Positions 35,556 through 44,891 of a DNA stretch of 64,000 bases are shown here, in pieces. Source of the stretch: Dictyobacter kobayashii (GTDB taxonomy: Bacteria > Chloroflexota > Ktedonobacteria > Ktedonobacterales > Ktedonobacteraceae); NCBI RefSeq assembly GCF_003967555.1, contig NZ_BIFS01000001.1, positions 4,712,001-4,776,000 on the forward strand, given 5' to 3'. The position numbers and the translations under genes were made by a program. Position 1 is the stretch's first letter. Every line of letters begins with the position of its first letter. Below the pieces are notes generated by a model. The model worked only from the letters and a program-made list of their open reading frames with translations, did no database searches and was not told the origin of the DNA.

Positions 35556-36062
35556 CGCGCAAATCTCTTCTACATACACAGATTTTTGAAGGTAACAATT
35601 GATTCTATGGTAATTGTATCGGTTATTCTCCTGGACGTCAAACAAGCTCAATGCGCCAGCAGGCATTGTAAAATCAGGTATATCCCACAAAAAAATCAGG
35701 TACACACCTGATGTCTCTACCTGGATGCCGGGGTATCTTAGGTTTACATGTCTAATGGAAGGTGTGAGACGTTTGGGACAATAATCCGTTTCTCTTCCAT
35801 CTCCTCTAGACAATCCATTATAATCTATGGTAAAGAGGGCAAAAGTTCTAAACTCATCCTTCTTCTGGAACTTGCTGGGCGCTAGCAAAAAACTCAGTAG
35901 AATCGGAATGCTGACTGGGAATGTCAGCTAGAGGGGTACCAGTGTTGAGACTCGTATGCTATAATCAGCGACACATTACAAGAAGAACTTTTGCGATGAT
36001 ATCTTTCCAACCTGATCAAGTCTTTCTCCCTTTTTCAGGCTTGATTCTTTTGAGGAGGCACA
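35556..36062. promoter_or_regulatory. Divergent control region with extended -10 promoter
   Basis: The interval between the kinase gene and the bc operon has no gene. TGCTATAAT (35957-35965) is an extended -10 pointing toward the bc operon, about 95 bases before its first start. ATCAGGT-ACAC-ACCTGAT (35695-35712) is an inverted repeat, and a further half-site, ATCAGGT, occurs near 35673. It could be an operator for the NarL-type regulator encoded alongside. Confidence 0.45.
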
Positions 36063-36872
36063 GTGAGCTCTACTAATAAAAGCTTGCTCGACGCGGCCAC
36101 AGAGAAGATCGTCGAGAGCCAGGTATGGCGTTCCATCTTCCGTCATGGCTATCCAGATACTCCATTGAACCAGTCTCTGGTAATGATGAGTAACGTATTT
36201 CTGCATCTTCATCCGGTTAAAGTTAGCCGGCAGGCAATGAAGATTACTTACACCTGGTGTATGGGCGGCATCTCATTTTTCTTATTCTTGCTGCTAACAA
36301 TTACCGGCGTTTTCCTTATGTTCTATTATGTACCTGATACTACGGTTGCTTATCAGAATATTAATCAGTTAAGTAGTGCTGTTTCTTTTGGCCATCTTGT
36401 GCGCAATATGCATCGATGGGCGGCCCACTTGATGGTTGTATCGGTAACCCTACACATGATTCGTGTATTTTATCATGGTGCATATAAGCCACCCCGAGAG
36501 TTCAACTGGGTGGTGGGTGTACTGCTATTCTTTGTCACACTGTTCTTAAGCTTCACCGGTTACCTGTTGCCATGGGACCAGATTGCTATCTGGGCTATCA
36601 CGGTCGGCACGAACCTGGCTCCTTACACACCATTGCTGGGCAATCCTGTTTATAAGGTCCTGGTTGGTGGTGGTGCCGTTGGTCAGGCTACGTTGATCCG
36701 TTTCTATGTCGGTCACGTAATCCTGTTGCCATTGGCTGGTGCCATTCTGATGGCTGTCCACTTCTGGCGTATTCGTAAAGATGGTGGCGAGGCGGGTCCT
36801 CCTCCTCCTTCACGTCGAGAGTTGGAAGCCCGTGCAGAGCGTGAGCAGACAGTGTCTGGTGCACGCGGATAA
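36063..36872 (+). CDS. Cytochrome b6-type subunit of a quinol-oxidising bc complex
   Basis: The protein has 269 residues from GTG 36063 behind GAGGAGG. Four membrane helices carry the haem ligands: HRWAAHLMVVSVTLHMIRVF gives the first and second His, and RFYVGHVILLP and LMAVHFWRIRKDGG the other two. The last pair is separated by 14 residues, the b6 spacing rather than the 13 of mitochondrial cytochrome b. TYTWCMGGISF puts a Cys where cytochrome b6 attaches its extra haem c. GYLLPWDQIAIWA is the quinol-site helix. The b protein is split into N- and C-terminal parts, as in b6f and Bacillus-type complexes. It is the first gene of a five-gene operon. Confidence 0.92.
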   Translation: MSSTNKSLLDAATEKIVESQVWRSIFRHGYPDTPLNQSLVMMSNVFLHLHPVKVSRQAMKITYTWCMGGISFFLFLLLTITGVFLMFYYVPDTTVAYQNINQLSSAVSFGHLVRNMHRWAAHLMVVSVTLHMIRVFYHGAYKPPREFNWVVGVLLFFVTLFLSFTGYLLPWDQIAIWAITVGTNLAPYTPLLGNPVYKVLVGGGAVGQATLIRFYVGHVILLPLAGAILMAVHFWRIRKDGGEAGPPPPSRRELEARAEREQTVSGARG

Positions 36873-36919
36873 CGAGGCGCCCCGTAGTATGATCTACGGT
36901 GCCATGAGAGGATACCTCT

Positions 36920-37462
36920 ATGTCAATTGAACAGAAAGAACCGAGGGTACAACCGTCGTCGGCAGCAACGCAGAGGCGCTATCGTACCCTGGCAGTTGTC
37001 AAGCAGGAGGCGATTACGCGTGTAGAGAAGCCACTCGAAGACTCGGTCTTCGTGTGGCCTCATCTGCTCGTACGTGAGTTCTTTGCGGCTACCGCTTTAA
37101 TGGTAATGATTACGCTGCTCTCATTGGTTATCGATGCTCCTTTGCAGGAACCGGCAACTCCTAACTCAACGCCAAACCCGGCTAAGGCCCCATGGTACTT
37201 CCTGGGCTTGCAGGAACTATTGCACTATTTCCCGCCGACAACGGCTGGTGTGCTGGTCCCTGGCTTTACGCTGGCAGCCCTGGCCATTCTACCGTATGTA
37301 GACCGTAATCCAAGCCGCGCGTATGCTGATCGTAAGGTTGCAATTGTAACATTTACTATGTTTGTGGTTTTCTGGGCGGTGATTACGCTAGCTGGTAGCT
37401 TCTTCCGTGGACCCGGTTGGCTCTGGGTCTGGCCATGGCAGCATGTCTACTTTGATCTATAG
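36920..37462 (+). CDS. Cytochrome b C-terminal subunit (subunit IV-like)
   Basis: The protein has 180 residues with three membrane helices after a basic N-terminus of about 45 residues. NPAKAPWYFLGLQELLHYFP is the quinol-oxidation-site segment; the usual P-E-W-Y Glu is replaced, the motif reading A-P-W-Y. LPYVDRNPSRA follows. This is the C-terminal half of a split cytochrome b, which in other complexes is one chain or subunit IV. The replaced Glu is found in some menaquinol-oxidising bc complexes, so menaquinone is the likely substrate. Its start at 36920 has GAGAGG upstream. It forms the membrane core together with the b6-type subunit. Confidence 0.88.
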   Translation: MSIEQKEPRVQPSSAATQRRYRTLAVVKQEAITRVEKPLEDSVFVWPHLLVREFFAATALMVMITLLSLVIDAPLQEPATPNSTPNPAKAPWYFLGLQELLHYFPPTTAGVLVPGFTLAALAILPYVDRNPSRAYADRKVAIVTFTMFVVFWAVITLAGSFFRGPGWLWVWPWQHVYFDL

Positions 37463-37486
37463 GCTGAGGAAAGAGGATTACTAACT

Positions 37487-38173
37487 ATGAGTATTGATAC
37501 ACCTCCCATTTCACCGCAGCAGTATGAAGTGCTGCACGGTGGTGGTGCAGAAGCTGCCGAGCTTGCGAAGCAGCGTATCTCACGCCGACGTTTCCTTCGC
37601 CGGTCAATGCTGGCTGTCTGGGGTGTTTCGGCGACCTCTGCGGTGGCTGGCGCTTTGTTCTACCTGTATCCGAACCTGTCGGGCGGCTTTGGTTCCGTTC
37701 TGACAGTTGGTAAGGTCAGCGAATTCAAAGCATCGAAGCCATCAGAGTTCAAGCTAGAAATTCAGGGCGTCTATCATCGCCCTGTTGCTCGTACATATAT
37801 CATTCATCTGGATGCTTCAACACAATTCTTGCTGAAGGGCGATGATTTAAAGAGCCAGCTCAGCTCTGAGAATGTGGTGAAGGATAAGGATGGCTCTTAC
37901 TGGATCGCGCTGTATCAGAAATGTGTGCACCTTGGTTGTACTGTGCCTTTCCGCGATAACTGTGTGAGCTTCAAATGCCCCTGTCATGGTTCACACTATA
38001 ACGTCACTGGCGAGTTCCTGGATGGTCCGGCTCCTCGTAGCCTTGACCGCTTCCAGTTGTCGATCGATGGCGATAATATTGTGGTAAACACAGGTGCTAT
38101 TAACGCAACCGTCGCACACCCGGATGCTACAACGCGTCTGGTTGCTGCGCCAGGTGTGGATTGTTCTGCATAG
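37487..38173 (+). CDS. Rieske iron-sulfur protein
   Basis: The protein has 228 residues. A twin-arginine-type N-terminus (ISRRRFLRRSMLAVWGVSAT, about 31-50) with one anchor helix leads to the Rieske domain. The cluster ligands are in CVHLGCTVPF and CPCHGSHYN, the standard C-x-H and C-x-x-H boxes plus the disulfide cysteines. It takes an electron from quinol at the b-subunit site and hands it to the next carrier on the outer side of the membrane. The gene lies 24 bases after subunit IV. The order b6, IV, Rieske, acceptor suggests the following fusion protein replaces cytochrome c1 or f. Confidence 0.95.
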   Translation: MSIDTPPISPQQYEVLHGGGAEAAELAKQRISRRRFLRRSMLAVWGVSATSAVAGALFYLYPNLSGGFGSVLTVGKVSEFKASKPSEFKLEIQGVYHRPVARTYIIHLDASTQFLLKGDDLKSQLSSENVVKDKDGSYWIALYQKCVHLGCTVPFRDNCVSFKCPCHGSHYNVTGEFLDGPAPRSLDRFQLSIDGDNIVVNTGAINATVAHPDATTRLVAAPGVDCSA

Positions 38174-38376
38174 CGCGCTGTGCATGATATTCTGACTCGC
38201 GTCAGATATGCATTCGTAAGCCAATACCTTATGAGCAACTGTCTCTGATGGCCACTGTAGAAGTATCGGAAGAGGCAGTTTGCTTCTGCAGGCAAATAAA
38301 TAGCGGTGAGAACACCTTGAGGTTAACGCTCTCATGGGCGAGGGACCGATAGGATGCATATCAAAAGGTGTGTATT

Positions 38377-39357
38377 ATGGTGAATTTAGTACAAGCTGCG
38401 GTGGGTATCATCATCCTGCTGGTAGTCGTCGGTGGCTTGCTGTATATATTCTACTCAAAGACAAATGCAGTGGAGAAGACGGGGTTCGGGTCGCTGATTA
38501 TGCTTGCCCTGGTCGCTTTGATGATCCCTGTATTCTGGATTGTCGAGGGTGGAAATCAGGCACAGGCCACAACGAATCAGCAGAATCTGGCCATTCAACG
38601 TGGCATGCAGACGTATGCCCAGGTCTGTACGGCGAACTGCTTTGCCATTGTGAATAATAAGGTGCAAAATCCCACCTACAATGGCTATACCATGGATTAC
38701 TTTACTAAGGTAACTGATGATGAGCTACGCCGCATTATCAGTGGTGGTGTGTATAATCCAAAGGCCGTTAATCAGCCTGCGAATGCCAATGCCATTCCAA
38801 AGGCCGATACCTATGGCGGTGCGCTGTTAAGCAATGATATCGATTATTTGATGGCTCTTATTCGTTCTACTGATCCAAAGAATCATGAGAAGAATGGTTT
38901 CGATGGCTTGCCAGACTACCTTCAGGCCAATAACACGACCCTCTATAATGCCGCGGTTACCTACGGCAAAGAAGGTCAGTTTGGAGCCGCCCAGGATATG
39001 ACCAAGCAGTCCAACGTTACTATCAATATTGTTGATCCTGGTACGAACGGGGTTACCTGTCAGAGCCAGTCAGGGTGCTTTACGCCAATCAATATTCAGA
39101 TAAAAGTTGGCACAAAGATTACCTGGGTTAACAAATCGAAGCTTGCGCACACGATCGTTGCTGTTCAGGGTCAGGATATCGCGCAGCCGAAACCGGCTAG
39201 CCAGATTTTTGACTCCAAGAAGCAGATTGCGTCAGGTGAGTCGTTCACGTATACAGTTACTCAAGATGCCTATAATCTCAATTCCGACACGCATCGCTTA
39301 CTGTACTACTGTTCGATCCATCCGGATATGGTGGCACAACTCGTCATCTCTCAGTAA
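38377..39357 (+). CDS. Membrane-anchored fusion of haem-less cytochrome c-like domain and cupredoxin
   Basis: The protein has 326 residues from ATG 38377 (AAAGGTG upstream). Two membrane helices (about 1-25 and 35-55) anchor it. Residues 65-185 follow the plan of a cytochrome c: GMQTYAQVC at the haem region and DDELRRIISGGVYNP then LSNDIDYLMALIRST at the C-terminal helix. The haem motif is gone: CTANCF has three residues between the cysteines and Phe instead of His, and no axial Met is in place. Residues 205-326 are a type-1 copper domain with ligands His (KLAHTIVA), Cys, His and Met (YYCSIHPDM). I infer electron transfer through copper only. It is the fourth gene of the bc operon. Confidence 0.85.
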   Translation: MVNLVQAAVGIIILLVVVGGLLYIFYSKTNAVEKTGFGSLIMLALVALMIPVFWIVEGGNQAQATTNQQNLAIQRGMQTYAQVCTANCFAIVNNKVQNPTYNGYTMDYFTKVTDDELRRIISGGVYNPKAVNQPANANAIPKADTYGGALLSNDIDYLMALIRSTDPKNHEKNGFDGLPDYLQANNTTLYNAAVTYGKEGQFGAAQDMTKQSNVTINIVDPGTNGVTCQSQSGCFTPINIQIKVGTKITWVNKSKLAHTIVAVQGQDIAQPKPASQIFDSKKQIASGESFTYTVTQDAYNLNSDTHRLLYYCSIHPDMVAQLVISQ

Positions 39358-39464
39358 GTATTCGTATCGCGCCTCATGTGAGGCGCGATATTGTTCCAGA
39401 TTCTGATCGCTGCTCATGCTGTTCCGATGGATGATGAACGGCATGTCGAAAGGAATTGCGATTC

Positions 39465-40850
39465 ATGCAACAAGTAACGCAAAAACGTGAATTGCCGGAA
39501 CGAATGTCGTGGGCGCGCGCAATGGTCTTTGCCATTGGTTTTTTCTTGCTAGCTGCGATTCTCGTTGGGCAGATTCCCGGATATGTTTATAATGCAATGA
39601 CTGCATCGAGCCTGGTGGAATTTGAGCGTGGCACATTCAGCCTCGGTCTGATTTGTCTGGCTTGTTTTGCTGTGATCATGGTCATTGAGTTCCTGTTTGA
39701 TCCTAAACCGGTGATACCACCAGCTCTGCTGGCTGGCGTCGGTGGCATTATTGCAATTGTTGGTCTGGCTGTGACCGTGGCGGTCTCACTGACTGGCTAC
39801 CAGTCTTTCCCTTCCGAGAATACGAATCTCGTGTCGGTATTGGGTGGTAAGTTCCTCTGGTTCCAGCCCAATGCAATTGACCTGGTGGCTGTCGGCCTGA
39901 TAATCCTTTTTGTCGGCCTGGCAACCGTTTTTTATAGCGTGCTGGCTCTGGGCGAGAAGCGCAATCCGGATCGTCGCGATCTGGGCACAACACCAGTTAT
40001 TCGCTGGGGGCTCATTGCCTCTAGTCTGCTGCTGATTGTGTTCCTGTATTGCTACAACTATAATGCGGCTCCTGCCATTGTCCAAAACGTCGTTCTGGGT
40101 GTGTCTGTATTTCTGGCTCTGGGTGCTTTCGCGTTGCGCCTGCATTATCTGATGCGTCCGGTACGTAAACAGACTATGCCTGGACTCTACGCGGTTGGCG
40201 CGCTTGGCCTGGCTCAGACTGGCGCTGCTCTCTTGCTGTTCTGGTTTGTTGCCTATCCATTGCTGGCGTTTCTACATCCATTGCCAGTGCTGGGACCATA
40301 CCTGACCAACTGCACACGCGCGACTGTCATTCCTGGTAGCTGCTCTTTCTCGCAGGACGCCGGTTATATCGTCGATGCTATCATCACCTCCAGCTTCTTT
40401 GGTGCTATGCTGGCCGCTATCTGGGCCTGGAAGTCCAATCGTAACATGGTCGTTGTGGGTAGCGTTGTCATTACGGCTGTGATTGCCTTGACCGCTCTGG
40501 TCATGCATACCTCTGCCTCCGCATTGCCAACGGCTATGATGCTGTGTGCCGGTATCTTGATCCTGGCTACAGTCTGGACCATCACTGCCCGCCGTGAGTT
40601 TGCGGTGGTCGGTGAGAGCAATCTGGGCTGTCTGGGTCAATGGTTGGTTATGGGCACCTGTTTGTTCGTCTACCTGTCCGCTTTCGCCTTCTTCTCGATG
40701 GCTAACTTCGCGGCAGAAGAGACACCACCAAACATCCCGAATACCATCAACACCGCTGGCGCTACCGATGCATTCGTTATGTTTGCGCTCTTCGCGGTTC
40801 TGGGAGCGATTCAATTCTTCTTCCTGGCCCGCAATCGCTACCGCGTCTAA
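39465..40850 (+). CDS. Polytopic membrane protein of the bc operon, function unknown
   Basis: The protein has 461 residues from ATG 39465; an in-frame TTG at 39456 is too close to the ribosome site. About a dozen hydrophobic helices are spread over the whole length (for example MVFAIGFFLLAAILVGQIPG, LASSLLLIVFLYCYNYNA). A loop with two cysteines (YLTNCTRATVIPGSCSFSQD) could form a disulfide on the outside. No haem or quinone motif stands out; the His residues are few. I do not recognise the family. Being last in the bc operon and followed by a terminator, it is probably an extra subunit of, or assembly factor for, the complex. Confidence 0.7.
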   Translation: MQQVTQKRELPERMSWARAMVFAIGFFLLAAILVGQIPGYVYNAMTASSLVEFERGTFSLGLICLACFAVIMVIEFLFDPKPVIPPALLAGVGGIIAIVGLAVTVAVSLTGYQSFPSENTNLVSVLGGKFLWFQPNAIDLVAVGLIILFVGLATVFYSVLALGEKRNPDRRDLGTTPVIRWGLIASSLLLIVFLYCYNYNAAPAIVQNVVLGVSVFLALGAFALRLHYLMRPVRKQTMPGLYAVGALGLAQTGAALLLFWFVAYPLLAFLHPLPVLGPYLTNCTRATVIPGSCSFSQDAGYIVDAIITSSFFGAMLAAIWAWKSNRNMVVVGSVVITAVIALTALVMHTSASALPTAMMLCAGILILATVWTITARREFAVVGESNLGCLGQWLVMGTCLFVYLSAFAFFSMANFAAEETPPNIPNTINTAGATDAFVMFALFAVLGAIQFFFLARNRYRV

Positions 40851-40879
40851 CCAGTCTGGTTTACCAGAAAATAGCAATC

Positions 40880-40910
40880 AGGAGGACCGATCACTGACAT
40901 CGGTCCTCCT
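40880..40910 (+). terminator. Intrinsic terminator of the bc operon
   Basis: AGGAGGACCGAT (40880-40891) pairs with ATCGGTCCTCCT (40899-40910), loop of seven bases, followed by a T-rich tail. Confidence 0.85.
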
Positions 40911-40935
40911 TTTATTATGAACTTGCTTTGTCAGG

Positions 40936-41072
40936 CCAGGGCTATTTCATGTTTGTCCAGAGAATGTACATCTTTCAGGTGTGGAGTGTGTGTGGTTGGG
41001 CGGCCACAGCCGCCCAACCACACACACTCCACACCCACAATCCGGCGCCGCAGGCGCCAAAGAGAAACATGT
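40936..41072 (+). repeat. Copy B of the MITE-like hairpin element
   Basis: It begins with CCAGGGCTATTTCATGTTTG, close to the terminal repeat of the copy at 51228, then ATCTTTCAGGTGTGGAGTGT, a long hairpin centred on GGGCGGCCACAGCCGCCC, CGGCGCCGCAGGCGCC and GAGAAACATG. The right terminal repeat is degenerate. It lies between the bc operon terminator and the P450 gene. Confidence 0.72.
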
Positions 41073-41225
41073 TGTCAAGTCTTGCCCCTTGTTTTTTTGT
41101 GTACCAGAAAGGTATATTATAGGTATATCGAACGTCTGTTATAAATAAATGCAGAGGAATAATGCCATCCCCGGCAGCATGGAGACTTTTCAGCAATATT
41201 TTCTCTCTGGAGGCGAGGTCTATTT

Positions 41226-42467
41226 ATGTCGCAGGCACCATATATTGATCTTTCATCACCAGCCTTGAAGGCTAATCCATATAAAGAGTTTGAGCGTATT
41301 CGTACAGAAGATCCCGTGCACCGGGTGACGCTGCCCGGACAACGGCAGGGTTGGTTGATTACACGTTATGAGGATGCGGAGCGTGTCTTACGCGATCAGC
41401 GTTTTGTGAAGGATGCTCGGCGGGCGTTCAGTACTGAACAGTTGGAGCGTGAGTTTCCCTGGCTCAAAGCTCAAGAGCAGGGTGGGGATCATCAGCCGGC
41501 CAGGATATTTAGTCGTAATCTGCTCAATTCAGATCCGCCCGACCATACGCGCTTGCGCGCACTCGTTAATATTGCTTTTACGCCACGTATGATTGAGCGT
41601 TGGAACGAGCGTATCCAGGAGATTGCCAATACCCTGCTGGATGCGGTGCAGGCGCAGGGACAGATGGACCTGGTTAATGATTTTGCTTTTCCTCTCCCTA
41701 TGACGGTTATCACGGAAATGCTGGGGGTGCCTGCTGAAGATCAACTGAAGTTTCGGCAGTGGTCGAATATAATCATTGAGTCTTCGGGCAATCCAAAAGA
41801 CGCACAAAGTCGCGCCGAGCCGATTCGTGAGTTTCGCGATTACCTTTATTACCTGATCAAAAAGAAACGTGCTCAACCTGCCGATGATCTGCTCAGCCAC
41901 TTGATCGAGACCGAGGAACTGGGTGATAAGTTGACGGAAGAAGAGCTCATTTCGATGGTCTCGCTACTCTTGATTGCTGGTCACGAGACGACGGTTAACC
42001 TGATCAGCAATGGAACGCTGGCCTTGCTACAGTACCCGGAGCAGAAAGAAAAGCTGCTGAACGATCCTACCCTGATCAAAAGCGCGGTCGAGGAGTTCCT
42101 GCGCTACCATGGACCCTTGATGACCGCTACCCAGCGCTGGGCGCGTGAAGATCTTGAACTTGGTGGTAAGCAGATCCAGCGCGGTGATTATCTCATTGTG
42201 GTGCTGGCCTCTGCCAACCATGATTCTCAGGAGTTTGATCACGCTGAACTGCTGGATGTGACGCGCAAAGAGAATGCGCACCTGGCCTTTGGCAAGGGCA
42301 TCCATTACTGCCTTGGAGCGCCGCTGGCCCGCCTGGAAGGTCAGATCGCGATCCGTACCCTGCTGCAGCGCCATCCCAATCTGCAGCTTGCCGTTCCCGA
42401 GCAAGACCTCGTCTGGCGTCCGGGCGCGCTTATCATGGGTCTGCGTGCCCTACCTGTAGCCTTTTAA
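41226..42467 (+). CDS. Cytochrome P450 (bacterial CYP107-like)
   Basis: The protein has 413 residues, the usual length for soluble bacterial P450s. Helix I carries LLIAGHETTVNLI (oxygen-binding, about 245), the E-x-x-R is in VEEFLRYHGP, and the haem-thiolate loop is FGKGIHYCLGAPLARLE with the axial Cys at about 360. No membrane anchor is present, so it needs a separate ferredoxin and reductase, neither of which is adjacent. It hydroxylates or epoxidises a small molecule that cannot be predicted. ATG 41226 follows GGAGGCGAGG. Transcription is probably solitary; a hairpin closes the gene at 42505. Confidence 0.93.
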   Translation: MSQAPYIDLSSPALKANPYKEFERIRTEDPVHRVTLPGQRQGWLITRYEDAERVLRDQRFVKDARRAFSTEQLEREFPWLKAQEQGGDHQPARIFSRNLLNSDPPDHTRLRALVNIAFTPRMIERWNERIQEIANTLLDAVQAQGQMDLVNDFAFPLPMTVITEMLGVPAEDQLKFRQWSNIIIESSGNPKDAQSRAEPIREFRDYLYYLIKKKRAQPADDLLSHLIETEELGDKLTEEELISMVSLLLIAGHETTVNLISNGTLALLQYPEQKEKLLNDPTLIKSAVEEFLRYHGPLMTATQRWAREDLELGGKQIQRGDYLIVVLASANHDSQEFDHAELLDVTRKENAHLAFGKGIHYCLGAPLARLEGQIAIRTLLQRHPNLQLAVPEQDLVWRPGALIMGLRALPVAF

Positions 42468-42504
42468 GCGCAGCGCTACGTTCCTGTTATAGCGTAAACC
42501 ATCT

Positions 42505-42556
42505 GCCATGAACAGGGATGCTGGAAGCTAGCGCCTCCAGCATCCCTGTTCATGGC
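42505..42556. terminator. 21-bp perfect hairpin between convergent genes
   Basis: 42505-42525 pairs perfectly with 42536-42556, with a ten-base loop, between the stop of the P450 gene and the stop of the FG-GAP gene. Confidence 0.7.
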
Positions 42557-42661
42557 TACAGTGGACCCAATTACCTTGAGGGAAGGCACGTTTTTAGCTC
42601 TGTGTTCGGCTTTGTCTCTGGCAATGGAGAAGTATTGCGTACAATCATGGCTGTCCTCCTG

Positions 42662-44634
42662 TCAATGGGAGTTGCGGATAACCACCATAATCGTTTGTTC
42701 CCCCTCTCCATGAGAATTAGTTGCTCCATTATTTCCCTGATTCTGGTCATGGCCATTTTGATGATGCTGGCTCTCGCCTTGATTATTGTTCTGATCATGA
42801 CCACCTTGATGATTCTGACTCTCTCCCTGATTATTGTTCTGCGATTGCTGGCAGTTGCTTAGGTTCTTTCCCTTTACCTCAGTTGTAAATGTTGCCAGGT
42901 TGTTGTCCGGATTAATATCACCGGCCAGCCTGGCATACGCTGTTGTGGTATACGCAGGAGACGCATCCGTGGTCAACTCACCCGTAATGACCAGTGAGGG
43001 AAGTGATGTACCACCTGGCAATGGATCATGGCCAGTAAATTGTGCAATGATTGTTGTGACACCCTGGGCAGAACTTTGTTGGATGCTCCAGAGATTGCCT
43101 GCCGCTTTGATGTTGCGTAGCCCAACTGGCAAGATCTCTTTAATAGAGATAACTGAAGGATCTGATATCATCTCTTCACCTGGAACATTGGACACATCGA
43201 TCACATAGGTTGCGCTATCTGCGATATTCGCACGCTGACCATTACGCGAATGTATCGTCACCGCGATATCAGGGGTACCAAACGGGGGGGAAGGTGTCCC
43301 TGTTGGGCTTGGACTTGGGCTTGGACTTGGAGTAGGGGTAGGAGTAGGTGTCGGAGTAGGGGTAGGAGTAGGGGTAGGAGTAGGTGTCGGAGGTGGGGTG
43401 GGAGTAGGGGTAGGAGTAGGTGTCGGAGGTGGGGTGGGAGTAGGAGTAGGTGTGGGAGTGGGGACTGGATTTAAGAGTAAACTGACATAACCAGCAAGAG
43501 AGCTACCATCTCCCTGATTGGTGATGGCAAGCTCCTGGGGCGCTATACCAGTAAAGTTCCCAGCCGTAATCCCTAGCGGGTTCGCACCAATGGTTATTGC
43601 AGGCTGCGGCGTAAAAGTTCCACTCCCATTATTCGTTAGCAGGTTGATCGTGCCATCAAGCAGGTTAGTGACCGCCAGGTCTTGATGCCCTAAACCCGTG
43701 AAGTCGCCTATGGTGATTGCCGCTGGATGATTACCAACCGGAACTGATGACTGCAGTATAAATGATCCTCCGCCATTATTCTTCAGTACACTGACGGTGC
43801 CGCTGGTTATATAATTCGCGACGGCCAGGTCTTGCCGTCCATTGCCAAACAAATCGCCCGCCACAATGGCACGTGGGTGACTTCCAGCTACCACCGCTAT
43901 CTGGGCTGGAAAGTCTCCATGACCATTATTGGCCAGGATATGAATCGTATTACTCCCAGAAAGCGCGACGGCCAGGTCTTGACGTCCATTGCCCATAAAA
44001 TCACCAGCTACAATCCCTCGGGGGCACTTCCAACCGCAATCGGTGTATGTGGGGTAAAGGTGCCATGACCATTATTTTCTAGCACCGTCACCATACCATC
44101 TCCTTGATTGGTGACGGCCAGATCCTGGTAGCCATGGCCAAAAAAATCGCCAGCTGCAATCCCGTAGGTTTGAAAGTCAACCGATATCAGGGGTTGCAAG
44201 GTAAAATTGCCGTTGCCATCATTGGCCAGGATACCTACCGAAGCATCGCCAATATTCGTGACGGCCAGATCTTGATAGCCATTGCCCATGAAATTGCCAG
44301 CTACAATCCCTACAGGATTTCCATTGTCGCCAGTAGGAATATGCGCTATCTGCTCTGTGAAGACACCATGACCATTGTTCTCCAGGATACTTACCGTACT
44401 GTCATAATTATTGGCCACTGCAATATCCTGCGATCCATGTCCGGTGAAATTGCCCGCGACCACACCGAAGGGAACATTCCCAACCGCATAATTTACTGGC
44501 GGGGCATACGTAGAAGCAAGCGCATATGCCATATGTCCATGTTTGGAAAACAGTAATGGCATCACACCTATACCACATAGCCCAAAACCAATCAGTATCA
44601 GCATAATTATGCTGATACGTTTTGTGTGAAACAT
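42662..44634 (-). CDS. Secreted FG-GAP/VCBS-repeat surface protein (one frame break)
   Basis: It begins with a signal peptide (IIMLILIGFGLCGIGVMPLL), then eight or more repeats of about 50 residues of the form VAGNFTGHGSQDIAVANNYD, NGHGVFTEQ: an integrin-like FG-GAP/VCBS beta-propeller. A proline-threonine linker (repeated PT, about 43310-43460) follows, then a DUF11-like Ig-fold domain (TYVIDVSNVPGEEM, VGLRNIKAAGNLWSIQQSS), and an Asn/Gln/His-rich tail with GHDQN repeats. The break is near 44005: one C is missing in GCCCCCGAGG. It is exported and probably wall-associated, though no sorting motif is seen. ATG 44634 follows GAGGGAGA. Two further surface-protein genes lie upstream. Confidence 0.82.
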
Positions 44635-44806
44635 GGAAGTCTCCCTCGCTGTTTATTAAAGCATAGGCGTGGAGCAGTCAAACAGCTTGCTTCAAGCAAG
44701 ATTACAGCAGATAAAAATATAATAGAGATACATATCTCCATTTGAGCACGTTCAGGCTCTCGTTAACCTCGCTCTACCAGCCTTCCACGCATTTTATGAT
44801 TTGCGA

Positions 44807-44836
44807 TGTGTAATGTGTAATGTGTAATGTGTAATG
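44807..44836. repeat. Short tandem repeat, 7-base unit
   Basis: TGTGTAA occurs four times in a row, followed by a partial unit. It lies in a gene-free interval (44635-44979) between two surface-protein genes. Slippage-prone; no function assigned. Confidence 0.7.
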
Positions 44837-44891
44837 TTGGATTTGTAAAACAGGTATCCTATTCAACCTAAGTATGCCTTTCACAAGGAAA

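Noticed and set aside
35695..35712. Operator for the bc operon
   Set aside because: A single 7-bp inverted repeat 250 bases upstream is too weak to be called more than a candidate, so it is mentioned only in the interval entry.
43310..43465. Repeat array resembling a CRISPR or microsatellite
   Set aside because: The unit is six bases in frame with a Pro-Thr linker; there are no spacers.
43250..43474. Plus-strand reading rich in Arg, Trp, Ser and Gly
   Set aside because: It is the complement of the Pro-Thr linker repeat of the FG-GAP gene.
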